Origin: Hemibagrus wyckioides
Lineage: Eukaryota; Chordata; Actinopteri; Siluriformes; Bagridae
Length of the DNA stretch: 64,000 nt
Assembly (NCBI RefSeq): GCF_019097595.1
Contig: NC_080735.1
Location: 13,963,917 to 14,027,916 of the forward strand
Direction: 5' to 3'
Part shown: piece by piece, positions 1 to 10,851 of the stretch
Position numbering within the stretch: position 1 is the stretch's first letter
How the letters are laid out: the number at the start of each line of letters is the position of its first letter
Program-made: the position numbers and the translations under genes
The notes under the pieces: generated by a model
The model's input: the letters and a program-made list of their open reading frames with translations, nothing else
Told to the model about the DNA's origin: nothing
Databases searched by the model: none

Positions 1-765
1 TCAGAGCCTGTCCTGACTGTGATAGTGTGTGTAGATGTTGAGCTGTGTGTAGTGTGAGTGAGGAGAGCGCTCTCTTCAGGCACACAGGAGCACTGCAGTG
101 TGAGAGGAGAGCAGGGTCACTGCAGTGGGAGACAGCAGGAGCCATGCTCTTAGAGAGTGTGTGTGTCACTTGTGTGTGTCAGTGTGCACATATGTCCTGC
201 AGATTTAAGGAAGTCACTGCAGATGTCTTTATTGTGTGTGTGTGTGGGAGAGAGAGAGAGAGACACGTGCTGACTTGAAATTATTATTATTATTATTATT
301 AATATAATATTTAAATGTGATTTTGTTTGTTTGTTTATTTATTTATTTATTTTTTACAAGTTAATTCTAAATTGATTTATTAATTTCTGCTTTTCTATCC
401 CATTTATTTGAATTTAAAATCATTTTTAACATTTTTTTCTTTCTAAAATCTTTCTAATTATACAAATATTTCCAATTTTCACACTGTGTGCCAATAACTT
501 AAATGTCATTTTAATTTTTGTTTTTATTTTATTCTTAATATGTTGATCGTTCAAATAGTTCATTCATTTATTTGCAGCATATCAGGATGAAGCAGTTATT
601 ATTTATCTTATGATAAAGAAAAAATCCTCCAAATAAATTGTTGATTCCTAATTTAAGAGAAACGTTTCAATAATTTTATAAGGATTCTCAGGAAAATTTT
701 TTGTCCAGCTTCTCATATTTGAAGAGGAGCAAGTGTTTTAATGTGTGCACTCTCTCTGTGTTCAG
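1..765 (+). other. pcca: pcca intron sequence (partial, upstream of first visible exon)
   Basis: AT-rich intronic DNA leading to the splice acceptor at 761-765. It carries short simple repeats (a GA run near 248-262, an ATT run near 280-300) and no reading frame resembling a pcca exon. Nothing else is recognisable. The earlier pcca exons, encoding the biotin carboxylase domain, lie outside the window. Confidence 0.6.
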
Positions 766-906
766 TTTAAGGTGCGTGTGTTGAGTAAGCTGGCAGCGTC
801 CCTCAGTAAGCACATGCCTGAGAAGGTTCCAGAAGACTCCAGCAGCATCCTGAGATCTCCCATGCCCGGAACAGTGGTGGCTGTTTCTGTCAAAGCCGGA
901 GACACG
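766..906 (+). CDS. pcca: Propionyl-CoA carboxylase alpha subunit, third-last coding exon
   Basis: This 141-bp exon (47 codons, phase 0 at both ends) encodes the linker into the biotin carboxyl carrier domain of the mitochondrial enzyme that carboxylates propionyl-CoA to methylmalonyl-CoA. The peptide contains [20 protein letters not shown] followed by [15 protein letters not shown], which matches the conserved LRSPMPG start of vertebrate PCCA carrier domains. The acceptor is a pyrimidine-rich stretch ending in ttcag at 761-765, and the donor is gtaaaa at 907. The reading frame continues correctly into the exon at 3805. The next exons supply the biotin-attachment lysine and the end of the domain. 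The gene is cut by the left window edge, so only the C-terminal part is visible. Identification rests on recognised family sequence and exon phase, not on a database search. Confidence 0.95.
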
Positions 907-1267
907 GTAAAAAGAGATATTTTTAGACAGAATGTGACATACAGCCTGTTAGATCCAAACCAGCTCCACTGTAACACACACACACACACACACACGTATA
1001 CGGCTGAACTTCCTGCTTTGGGAAGACGGGAAAGACAGGATCCTGATCATTAATGTCACATACAGCTTTCCCGGTGCAGCATAAAGCTCACACTGAGCAG
1101 CTGAAGCTTGTCCACAAGGCGGTGCTATTGACACTCACAAATCTCCTGATCCTGTGCAGGAAAGCATGAAGGAAAAGCATATCGATTTTTATAGATACTT
1201 AACTATGAGCACCAGTGCAGCCGAGGAGCTGAGGGACATCACTGGCTTTTATTATTATTTTATTATT

Positions 1268-1467
1268 GGGGCGGTGGTAGCTCAAGAGGTTAAGGCTTGG
1301 GGTCATTGAGGGGGTTCAAGCCCCAGCATCGTCAAGCTGCCACCGTTGGGCCTTTGAGCAAGGCCCCCAACCTCATGGCTGACCCTGTGCACTGACCCCA
1401 ATGCCCAAGGACTGGATATACAAAGAAAGAATTTCACTGCGCAGTAATGTATATATGATGAATTAAG
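1268..1467 (+). repeat. tRNA-derived SINE, copy 1
   Basis: The copy begins with a tRNA-like head, GGTAGCTCAAGAGGTTAAGG (A-box-like), followed by GGTTCAAGCCCC near 1313 (B-box-like). The body then runs through aaagaaagaatttcactg to a tail near aaggctactg. The same head-body-tail order recurs at 15906, 32889 (reverse), 35902 (reverse) and 58346 (forward). The repeated copies with a polymerase III promoter-like head identify a SINE family. The family name is not assigned here. Confidence 0.8.
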
Positions 1468-2036
1468 GCTACTGAACTACTTATTCAGTATTTTATTTAG
1501 TCTTTATTCAGCTTAGAGGGTTTATCAATCTCAGGCTGTTGTTAAGTTGTGGAGTTGCTCTTTCAGAGATTTTCATATTACTCATAAGCATAGATAGATC
1601 ATCAGAGCAGGGAGAACACGTAGCCGGTGCTCTGTACACCGCTAGACAACTATACACACGTCTACTTTAAAACATCTGTGTATTACGTTTAGAGATTATT
1701 TTCTGTTCTTGTTCATCTGTTCAAATATCCACAGCAGCCATCCGTACACACACACACACACACACACTGACAGTGCAGCATGATGCACAGGTTAAATCTG
1801 TGTGTGACATGTCGGACAGGCATGATGATGAAACACTGCCACAGTTTGACTGGCCGCTAAAATAACAGCAGGTGAAAAGCTGCAATAGACACACCATGGA
1901 GCTGAGATTCACCCAGAGGGAGAGTGCACTAACATGATCAGGAAGCATCACTGCACACTGCTGCCAGCTCTTAATGAGGAGAAACATGAATTAGAGAAGA
2001 AATGATACATGGAGCTCTTTTTATTGTGTAGGGAGC

Positions 2037-2394
2037 TTTGTGTGTAGGTGTGTGTGTCTGTATATGTGTGTGCGTGTGTGTGTTTGTGTGGCTGGGTGTG
2101 TGTGTGTCTGTATGTGTGTGAATGTGTCTGTATATTTTTGTGGGTGTGTCTGTATATGTCTGTCTGTGTATGTGGGTGTCTGTATATGTGTGAGGCTATA
2201 TGTGTGTGTGTGGCTGTCGGTGTGTGTCTGTGTGTGTATGTATTTGTGTGTCTCTGTGTGTGTCTGTATGTGTGTTTGTGTCTGTGTATGTATGTGTCTG
2301 TGTGTGAGGATGTCTTTGTGTGAGGATGTGTGTGTCTGTCTTTGTGTGTCTGTCTGTTTATGTTTGTGTCTGTGAATGTGGGTGGGTGTATGTG

Positions 2395-2433
<39 letters not shown>
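2037..2433. repeat. TG-rich imperfect microsatellite ending in a pure (GT)n run
   Basis: About 400 bp of interrupted TG repeat (tgtgtgtctg-type units) ends in an uninterrupted GT run at about 2397-2432. It produces long spurious open frames on both strands. It lies within a pcca intron. Confidence 0.9.
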
Positions 2434-2435
<2 letters not shown>

Positions 2436-2741
2436 ATTACATTGTCAGCATTAGTGAGAATACAGGCTTTAACATGAAGTTGGTGTGTGTGTGTGGTTGA
2501 TATTAGCATACATAATGTATACCCAGTCTGTGTCTGTTTGTGTGTCTGTGTCTCGAAATGGTGTGTGTGTGTATGTATGTGTGTGTATGTGTGTGTGTGT
2601 GTGTAGGGGCTGTCAGATTGGATTGAATGCTCAAAGGAAGTATGTCATCTATATGCTGGACTCAGACTGCTTGGCTCCACTTAATACATTACAGCCCGGC
2701 TCTGCCCTCTTACAGTAATATTGCCCTCATGTAGCCGCAGC

Positions 2742-2778
<37 letters not shown>

Positions 2779-3765
2779 CTGCTAAGTGCTCAAAGCCTTC
2801 CTCTCACATAAAGATGGTTATGTTGAAGACTATAGGTACTGTGCATATGGTGTAAAACACAGATTAAAACCCAGATACATGATAAACACACACACACACA
2901 CACACACAATGTTTGTTCATCTGAAGAAAGCATGATTGATGAGGAAATGTAACGCTGACATTTATTTGATGGAGCTCAGGAGGAAGTCATTAATGCTCTC
3001 ATTCCCTCAGACAGAGATGGAGTTTATTGAATCGGACCCCAATCACATGAACCAGCAACACTTAAAGCCCTTTATTTGCGTGTGCGTGTGTGCGCGTGTG
3101 TGTGTCTGTGTCTGTGTGTGTGTGCGCGTGTGTGTGTCTGTGTGGTCAAATGGCTGCCATGTTGAGAAAACGGTAGGGGCTTCATCTCATATTGCATATA
3201 CCTGAGTACTGTTTGAAAATAGAACACCACAGTGTGTTACTTCATACACTTCAGCACTATTTATAATGATAGTGTCCAGTTTAGGACTTAGCCTAGCGAG
3301 CTAATCACATTTACTGTACTGTACATCACACCGTCCTTCAGTAGCGTCTGATTACAATCTAATCATGTACTATGATAAAAAAAGAAGGGGGAAAAAATTA
3401 TGTCTGGTCATCTGTTTAAGTAGTTAAAAGATAGGACTGGAAGCCACACCCACAAGCTCCACAAGCTCCTCCTACTTACCATTAAGAAACTTAGAGATGT
3501 ACTGGATCAGGTTATATCCAATAGTTCTGGATATGGAATAAATACTGTAGTGCATTAGACATCATTGTTGCTTGCACCACATTGAATAGTAGCTAGATAA
3601 ACTGAGTTTCATTAACTAGTTCACTTTAACTAGTTCCTTTATAACTCATAACATAAACTAAACTCCGTGTTTGCCTCTGCAGTGACAGGAATTATGGGAC
3701 TGGCTGCACCGACAAGGACACATGCTGAAGTAAAGCACTTCAAAGGGCTAACATTTGTTGTGTCC

Positions 3766-3768
<3 letters not shown>

Positions 3769-3797
<29 letters not shown>
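3769..3797 (+). repeat. pcca: (TG)n tract directly upstream of a pcca splice acceptor
   Basis: A pure TG run takes the place of most of the polypyrimidine tract in front of tttgcag at 3798-3804. TG runs next to acceptors are known to modulate splicing, as in CFTR exon 9. Here the run also faces a CA run just past the donor of the same exon. Confidence 0.85.
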
Positions 3798-3802
<5 letters not shown>

Positions 3803-3804
3803 AG

Positions 3805-3882
3805 GTCGCAGAGGGGCAGGAGATCTGTGTGATTGAAGCGATGAAGATGCAGAACAGCATGACCGCTGCCAAAACTGCCAAG
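3805..3882 (+). CDS. pcca: Propionyl-CoA carboxylase alpha subunit, biotin-attachment exon
   Basis: This 78-bp exon (26 codons, phase 0 at both ends) encodes [20 protein letters not shown] and a short remainder. It contains the AMKM biotinylation motif. The lysine that holyocarboxylase synthetase (HLCS) would biotinylate is encoded at 3844-3846. This swinging-arm lysine carries CO2 between the biotin carboxylase site and the carboxyltransferase site on the beta subunit in the mitochondrial matrix. The acceptor is gcag at 3801-3804 and the donor is gtgagc at 3883. Both flanks are microsatellites, TG upstream and CA downstream. Because the exon is a multiple of three and in phase 0, skipping it would leave the frame intact but remove biotin attachment. 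Confidence 0.97.
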
Positions 3883-3885
3883 GTG

Positions 3886-3957
3886 AGCACACACACACAC
3901 ACACACACTCGTTCACCCCCCCCCCCCACACACACACATATTCACACACACACTCCC
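3886..3957 (+). repeat. pcca: (CA)n tract directly downstream of the biotin-exon donor
   Basis: A CA-rich tract starts a few bases after the donor at 3883, with a C run near 3917-3928 and more CA after it. In the transcript it is complementary to the TG tract at 3769-3797 on the other side of the 78-nt exon. Confidence 0.85.
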
Positions 3958-4296
3958 AGTTAGTCACCCACACACTTACTCACACCCTCCAGCACCCAGA
4001 TCATGATACATGATCCACCTCAGTACCAGTCTGCTCGATTAATCAGCGTGACATATAGAACGTCCTCTTCTTCCAATCCGCACCGAACTACCTTACAGAG
4101 ATGAGAAGACAAGAGACAGAAAGACAAAGGAACGCTCCATCTGCTCCGCTCCATCTGCTGTTGTGTGAAGTTATTTCTCTCCAATTGTGTGATGCATGTC
4201 TCAGTATGTAATGTGTTATGTGATGCATGAAATACATGGTTAAAAAGCCAGAGATTCAGTGAAATGTTCCTCCTGTGTTGGAACTGATACACGCTG

Positions 4297-6000
4297 AGGC
4301 CACGCCTACTTCACTGCAATAGACACATACAAAGACCACGCCTACTTCACTGAGGCAGACACATACAGAGACCACGCCTACTTCACTGAGACAGACACAT
4401 ACAGAGGCCACTCCTCCTTCACTGAGGCAGACACTTACAGAGGCCACACCTCCTTCACTGAGGCAGACACTTACAGAGGCTACACCTCCTTCACTGAGGC
4501 AGACACATACAGAGACTGTGCTTCCTTCACTGAGGCAGACGCATACAGAGACCACGTGTCCTTCAATGGGGCAGACACATACAGAGACCACACCTCCTTC
4601 ACTGAGGCAGACACATACAGAGACTGTGTTTCCTTCACTGAGGCAGACACATACAGAGGCCACACCTCCTTCACTGAGGCAGACACATACAGAGACCACA
4701 CCTCCTTCACTGAGGCAGACATACAGAGGCCACGCCTCCTTCACTGAGGCAGACACATGCAGAGACTGTGCTTCCTTCACTGAGGCAGACACATACAGAG
4801 GCCACACCTCCTTCACTGAGGCAGACACATAGAGACCATGCCTCCTTCACTGCGGCAGACACATAGAGACCATGCCTCCGTCACTGCGGCAGACACGTAC
4901 AGAGGCCACGCCTGCTTCACTGAGACTGAAACAGAGGCCACACCTCCTTCACTGCAACTGACACAGAGGTCACGCCTCCATTCACTGAGACTGATGAACG
5001 GAGGCCACGTCACCTTCACTGTATTAGACACACTCACAGCCTTCACCACGCCTCCTTCATTGAGGCAGACACATACAGAGGCTTCACTGAGACCCAGACA
5101 GAGGCCACACCTCCTTCACTGTAACTGACACAGACAGAGGCCACGCCTCCTTCACTGTAACTGACACAGACAGAGGCCACGCCTCCATTGCAGCTGACAC
5201 AGACAGAGACCACGCCTCCTTCATTGCAACCGACACAGAGGCCACACCTCCTTCACTGAAACTGATGAACACAGAGGCCACGCCTCCTTCACTGAAACTG
5301 ATGAACACAGGCCACACCTCCTTCACTGAGACCGAAGAACACAGAGGCCACGTCTCCTTCACTGAAGCAAGCACTAAGAGAAGCCACGCCTCCTTCATTG
5401 CAACTGACACAGACAGAGGCCATGTCTCCTTTACTGGGTTTGATGGGTACTGAGGCCACTGAGACAGACAGAAGCCACACCTCCTACACTGAGACTGTCG
5501 ACCACAGACCACGCCTCCTTCACTGAGACAGAGAGGCCACGTCTCCTTCACTGAAGCAAGCACTAAGAGAAGCCACGCCTCCTTCACTGCAACTGACACA
5601 GACAGGCCATGTCTCCTTTACTGGGTTTGATGGGTACAGAGGCCACTGAGACAGACAGAAGCCACACCTCCTACACTGAGACTGTCGACCACAGACCACG
5701 CCTCCTTCACTGAGACAGAGAGGCCACGTCTCCTTCACTGAAGCAAGCACTAAGAGAAGCCACGCCTCCTTCACTGCAACTGACACAGACAGGCCATGTC
5801 TCCTTTACTGGGTTTGATGGGTACAGAGGCCACTGAGACAGACAGAAGCCACACCTCCTACACTGAGACTGTGGAGCAGAGACCACGCCTCCTTCACTGA
5901 GACAGACAGAGGCCACGTCTACTTCACGGGGAAATATGGACACAAAGGCCACGTCTCCTTCACTCAGTCTGACAGACATAAAGACCACACCTTCACTGAA
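4297..6000. repeat. Minisatellite in last pcca intron (unit about 30-36 bp)
   Basis: About 1.7 kb of imperfect tandem repeat is built on the unit core cctccttcactgaggcagac plus acatacagaggccac. Units in the left half are close to 36 bp. To the right they shorten and mix (aactgacacagacagag variants), and a higher-order block near 5440-5870 repeats a segment containing tttactgggtttgatgggta. The open frames across it on both strands only reflect a unit length divisible by three. Such arrays are usually length-polymorphic. Confidence 0.92.
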
Positions 6001-6273
6001 ACTGACTCAGAGATTATAGGCTGGTTCAGCTGTAGCAATTTTCTTTCATTTTCTGCACATTAGCCTTGCAGTTTTCAGTAAGAGTCTTCCAGTTTACTCT
6101 GAACAGAATTCTCGGCTCAGATGGAGGTGAAGAATCTTGTTTCATCGGTGCTCCAGCCACTTGCATCACCTTAATCCAGTATCCTAGTAGTGGACAGCTT
6201 TAACATTTAGCATGCTTAGCAATTTTGTGATGATTACATGACACATGGTGATGCTATTTAGTGGAAACAGTAA

Positions 6274-6393
<120 letters not shown>

Positions 6394-7225
6394 ACACACC
6401 TACACTCTGCCGTCTGACCCGATATTCACTCTGGACACACGGACTAAGACACTATTAACCTGGAGCGAACATCCTCCAACCTTTTAGTATTTGTCTCCTC
6501 TTTGTTTTTTCTCTGGTGATGTGATTGTTTTAAGCACCTATGTGGGATTTCCTGGTTCTGATTTCAGCAAAGTAAATTCATCACCACGACCACTCCTGTG
6601 CCTTTAAGCAAACAGATTCGTTCACGTCACATTTCAATACCGTCTCCTAGCAGAGCTTGAATTTAGATTTCTTCATCAGTTGGTGCTGCACGCTCCTACA
6701 GGCCTGATTTTGTAGGCGGAGCTTAACGTGTGTGTGTGTGGGGGGGAGCTGAGTAATGCTAGCATGGTTCAGCTCATGTAGCAAAACTGTAAAGAATTAA
6801 TGAAATGTTGATGTCATCTGATCTAGAATCAATTAGCCCCGCCCATTTGGATCACGAAACGTCTGTCAGTCAAACCCAGGACACGCACAGTTTCACGTTT
6901 AAATCGCTCGTAGCATCATTTTCCTTTCCACTTGAATTATTTAGAGGTGTTCTTACTTTTTTGTTCTTTCGTGATTAAGGTTAGATCTATATTGGGATGA
7001 CCTCGAGTTCTGAAAGGACCAGAAACCCAACCTGTGTTTTTTTTTTTTTCCCTGATTAAAACAGGACAAAGAAAGAATTTCAGTAGTACTCTGGATCAAG
7101 CAGCACCGCAGCTCGAGTCGCTTTCTGCAGTGATCAGATATACACAACACACCATGGAGCCATCTTCTAAATGTAAATGTTTATAAAAATCAATTTTTCT
7201 TATAATAAAAGCAAGGTCTCATGGG
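6394..7225 (+). other. pcca: pcca 3' untranslated region
   Basis: About 830 bp follow the stop codon up to the first good polyadenylation signal. The stretch contains a short TG run at about 6728-6740 and a T run near 7037. The exact cleavage site is inferred. Confidence 0.6.
7204..7209 (+). promoter_or_regulatory. pcca: pcca polyadenylation signal AATAAA
   Basis: A canonical AATAAA about 810 bp after the pcca stop codon. No earlier canonical signal is obvious, so it is the likely 3' end signal. Confidence 0.6.
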
Positions 7226-8529
7226 GAAAAACCTTCATTGTTTCCGTTGCATGTGTTTTTGAGTCGGAGACGGACGCGTCGTCCCGCGTGAATGTGTGTC
7301 CTGGACAGCCAATCAGTGAGAGTGCATGTGAGATTGATCTACGGCAGAAACGATGATGTCATCGCTTTTCCCGCGCTTCGTCAATCATTTCCTTCCTTCC
7401 TCCATCCTGCTCTCTCTCCCTCTCAACCCTCCCTCCCTCCCTCCCTCCCGAGAGAAATGACAAATCCATCTTTTTTATATTGCACTCATTCTTCATCTTT
7501 TAATGTAGCAATGTATTTTCTTTTCTGACATTTTAACAAATGTAAACAAAATGAGTCCAAACAGGAGACTCAGGCCACGTTAGTTGGGTAGTTTCAGTGT
7601 GTGGCTGCAGGTCGTCTCCATGGAAACCGGTCTCTTGTTGAATTGCGAGTCCATTAACAGCGTTACTGACCCTTTCTTCCAACAGCCAGTTTGTTTTACA
7701 TGTAAACTTAAACGTGTAGTTGGGCAGAAAAACCTTTTTTTTTTTTTTTCCTTTTTTTTTTGGCCACTCACCCTAAATAGAGTCGATGAGCCGCGACTGA
7801 CTCCGTTTGCTTCGTTACTTTTATACAGGAGCTACAAGGCTAATGCAGTTATAAAATAATCAGTCCACCTTACTCAAAACCCTTTCTGTAAATTCAAGCA
7901 CAAATCTGTGTATTGTCATGAAAAGGCTGTATGTCCCAGTATAACCTCAGAGTAGAACTGTATTATCATTGCACTTATTCACGCAAACTTGGGGAGGAGG
8001 TGGAGCCTCGGAGGCAAAACGCTACCACACTGTATGTTTACAGAAAAGATTTTGAGTGAAATAGACTTCCGTTTACTTGTTAGCTAAATTAACCTCGTAG
8101 CGTAAAACTAACTGGACACCAAACATGTCCTGGCTGATGGACTAGGTTTGGGATTAGTGGAAAACTGTACATCTTTTTCCTTCACAAAATTCTTTTCCAT
8201 TCAGTTGTATGTGTGTGTGTGTGTGTGTGTAAAATCACCTGGTGGTGTTTCATAGCAAACAACTTTGACCTTGTGAATGTTTTGTGTGTGTGTGTGTGTT
8301 ACACATTATCGCTGCATTGCATTGTTGGATCTTGTGCTTGAAAAAACCCACCACTCTATGTGGCCGTGTATTAACATCAGCCCTAATGAGCCTCTCGCTT
8401 AAAAAGAAAAAGAAACAACACTTCACTCTGAACTTGACCTTTAGCTCTGTTGTTTAACGGCAGAACACAGCACCTCACGGCCTTGAAAGTGTGCTGGACA
8501 GCTCCTAAAATCCTCAAACAAACCTCTCT
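7226..8529. other. Intergenic DNA between convergent pcca and marchf4
   Basis: About 1.3 kb lies between the two gene 3' ends. It contains T-rich runs (7736-7760), a ccctccctc stretch near 7425-7448 and TG runs near 8211-8230 and 8283-8300. No coding exon or RNA gene is recognised. Confidence 0.6.
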
Positions 8530-8545
8530 GTCTTGCTTTCAAAAA

Positions 8546-8551
8546 TTTATT
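8546..8551 (-). promoter_or_regulatory. marchf4: marchf4 polyadenylation signal AATAAA (- strand)
   Basis: Reads AATAAA on the - strand about 135 bp after the marchf4 stop codon. It implies a short 3'UTR ending near 8525-8535. Confidence 0.5.
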
Positions 8552-8685
8552 ACTTCCATAAATGCCAAAGTGTACCAGAAGGACCTTGAGCACATTTGCT
8601 AGCAAGCGTCTCCTCCTCTGGGTCCAACTGTCACTCTTCCCTTTCCGAGTCGTCGTATATCTCCAGGTTGTCTTCGCTGGCAGTC

Positions 8686-9109
8686 TCAGACGGTGGTGAC
8701 TCTCATGACCAGCTCGCGGTTGTCGTTTCTGGGCTGCGTCGTCGTGGCGTTTCTGGGCTCCTGGTTCCGGAGATTGAGGCTGAGCAGCTGCAGCAGGCTA
8801 TACGCACAGTGACGCTCCGCCTCCGAGGAGTCCTCTGGAGCGGCGGTGACCGCTGGCACGGTCGTGCCCGGGGTGATGGTCGCCGTGGCGACTGACGTGA
8901 GGGCGGAGCTAGAGGGAGAAGGGGAAGTGGGTGGGGCCACCCCTGCTCGATTGCTCAGGGGGAGTGTGAAGGAGCGGAGGGTGCTGCTGCCCTTCTGAGG
9001 ATCATCCGAGTCCTTCAGCTTGTCGTAGTTCAGCACCTTCCACTGCTGATTCACAGCCTGCCAGCGGTGGAAGATACGAAACACAGACGGGCCCTCGTGC
9101 ACGATCAGA

Positions 9110-9110
<1 letters not shown>
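8686..9110 (-). CDS. marchf4: MARCHF4-like RING-CH ubiquitin ligase, coding exon 4 (C-terminal tail)
   Basis: The last exon (425 bp, residues about 259-399) encodes the end of the second membrane segment (LIVHEGPSVFRIFHRWQAVN), the conserved QQWKVLNYDK stretch and a variable Ser/Thr/Pro-rich tail. It ends in RELVMRVTTV and TGA. TTV at the C-terminus is a class I PDZ-binding ending, and VMRVTTV is the hallmark of the MARCHF4/9 pair. The HCAY block before it and the RELVMRVTTV ending fit MARCHF4 better than MARCHF9 (EVVMRVTTV) or MARCHF11. The acceptor is a CT-repeat tract ending in cag at 9111-9113. The split codon with exon 3 reads Ala where mammals have Gly (VCIA versus VCIG). Confidence 0.93.

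Positions 9111-9113
<3 letters not shown>

Positions 9114-9152
<39 letters not shown>
9114..9152. repeat. (GA)n microsatellite at the marchf4 exon 4 acceptor
   Basis: A GA repeat on the + strand reads as a pure CT repeat on the - strand. It thus supplies the polypyrimidine tract of the exon 4 acceptor. Confidence 0.85.
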
Positions 9153-9159
<7 letters not shown>

Positions 9160-9705
9160 CGAGTGTTAGTCAGAAAACTCTTTCTAATACTGTTAGGATT
9201 CTACTTTGTATCACATCTACTGAGATTCAGCAGCAAAGTACTTTACCAAGCGCTTAAAAATACTGGAACAGCTAATAAACATATAAAAACTGCAGTCTGC
9301 AGTTTCTAAACTGTTGCTTTTCATCCAATCACACATGGTTAAATTACTCAGCTGAAGGCAGCTCATTCGTCCAGAGTCGAGCTACAAGGCCAGAAACATT
9401 CAGTTAAATAGAGGAGAGTTTTCACAGACTCACAGATTTTTCATTCTATTTGCTCTTTCTGGAGAAGCAAACAACCAGCATGAATTGTTCAATAAAGGTA
9501 GACAGATTGTTACGGGCAGGGTAGGGCTTTATTCAGCAACTCAAACTCAGTACAGAGTCACTACAGCAAAGATATCGTCTCATTTGTTACTGTAAACTAA
9601 TCGTTAAACTTCATCATTAATCTGTAACTTCCAGCATCATTCAGTCACTTATACACACCTTAAAACGGAACCTATACTCAAATGAACACAGGAATGTGAA
9701 TAATA

Positions 9706-10553
9706 CATGATATTGCCAAAAGTTTTGGGACACCCCTCCAAATCACTAAAATCAGGTGTTGTTTTTCAGGGGTTGGTCTCGGCCAAAGGAAAGGAACTCT
9801 TAATGCTTCAAGACCTACGTCCAAGACATTTTGGACAATTTCATGCTCCCGACTTTGTGGGAACAGTTTGGGGATGACCCCTTCCTGTTCCAACATGACT
9901 GCACACCAGTGCAAAGCAAGGTCCATAAAGACATGGATGAGTGAGTTTGGTGTGGAGGAACTTCTCAGAATCCTGACCTCAACCTGATAGAACACCTTTG
10001 GGATGAATTAGAGCGGAGACTGTGAGCCAGGTCAAATCTGGGACGTCTCCCTTTACAAGTACATGAATGTAATATGGGGTTGACCTGCACTTTGCAGCTA
10101 TAACAGCATCAGCTCTTCTGGGAAGGCCTTCTACAAGGTTTAGGAGTGTGTTTATGGTAATTTTTGACCATTCTTCTAGAAGTACATTTATGAGGTCAGG
10201 CACTGATGTTGGACGAGAAGGACTGACTCGCAGTCTCCGCTCTAATTCATCCCAAAGGTGTTCTATCAGGTTGAGGTCCGGACTCTGTGAAGTTCCTCCA
10301 CACCAAACTCACTCATCCATGTCTTTATGGACCTTGCTTTGTGCACTGGTGTACAGTCATGTTGGAACAGGAAGGGGTCATCCCCAAACTGTTCCCACAA
10401 AGTTGGGAGCATGAAATTGTCCAAAATGTCTTGGTATGCTGAAGCATTAAGAGTTCCTTTCCCTGGAACTAAGGGTCCGAGCCCAACCCCTGAAAAACAA
10501 CACCTGAATTCAATGATTTGGAGGGGTGTCCCAAAACTTTTGGCAATATAGTG
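9706..10553. mobile_element. Palindromic (foldback) Tc1-like element, family A
   Basis: Both ends carry the same inverted terminus (tattgccaaaagttttggga) and are flanked by TA. The left arm (9706 to about 10030) reads forward through a C-terminal Tc1 transposase remnant (ILDNFMLPTLW and FQHDCTPV-type motifs). The right arm (10553 back to about 10045) carries the same segment reversed plus the normal 3' end. At the join near 10021-10050 the left arm meets an internal piece of the other terminus. It therefore looks like two head-to-head partial copies. The transposase is truncated and frameshifted. An element with the same join is at 44225-44810. It lies in marchf4 intron 3. Confidence 0.85.
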
Positions 10554-10805
10554 TATATGCAGGAGCCTGTGTATAATTTGCAACCCTTTTTGATGGTAAA
10601 ATAACATTGGACATGACATCACTAGCTCTATCCAAACGCCCTCAAGAGACGAATCCAGACTAAATGCAGCAACTCAGCATTTTATTGCATGAAGGCAGAG
10701 GAAGTGCTGCATACTTTGTTTTAAAATAAAGTAGAAAGCAGTCAGTTCACACATGCTTCACCAGATTATTTTTATGAGAAACTGACAAAGTGGTTCATAA
10801 AGTAG

Positions 10806-10851
<46 letters not shown>

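Larger units (their letters stand above)
907..3804 (+). other. pcca: pcca intron with dense TG/CA microsatellites
   Basis: This intron separates the first two visible pcca exons. It holds a SINE at 1268-1467 and a long TG-rich tract at 2037-2433. Shorter CA or TG runs lie near 975-994, 1747-1768, 2590-2604, 2745-2775, 2886-2908 and 3080-3142. Open frames here are products of the CA/TG repeats (poly Thr-His or Cys-Val) and are not genes. The remaining DNA, for example 3150-3760, looks single-copy with no recognised feature. Confidence 0.7.

Noticed and set aside
1268..1340. tRNA gene
   Set aside because: A-box and B-box-like words are present but no full cloverleaf, and the same head recurs five times with an attached body, so it is a SINE.
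2021..2509. His/Thr-rich and Cys/Val-rich frames
   Set aside because: Translations of a TG/CA microsatellite.
4256..5988. Frames with repeated SVKEVWPLYVSA-like peptides
   Set aside because: They reflect minisatellite units of length divisible by three inside a pcca intron; no protein family is matched.
8596..8895. 99-codon + strand frame over marchf4 exon 4
   Set aside because: Antisense shadow of the marchf4 coding exon.
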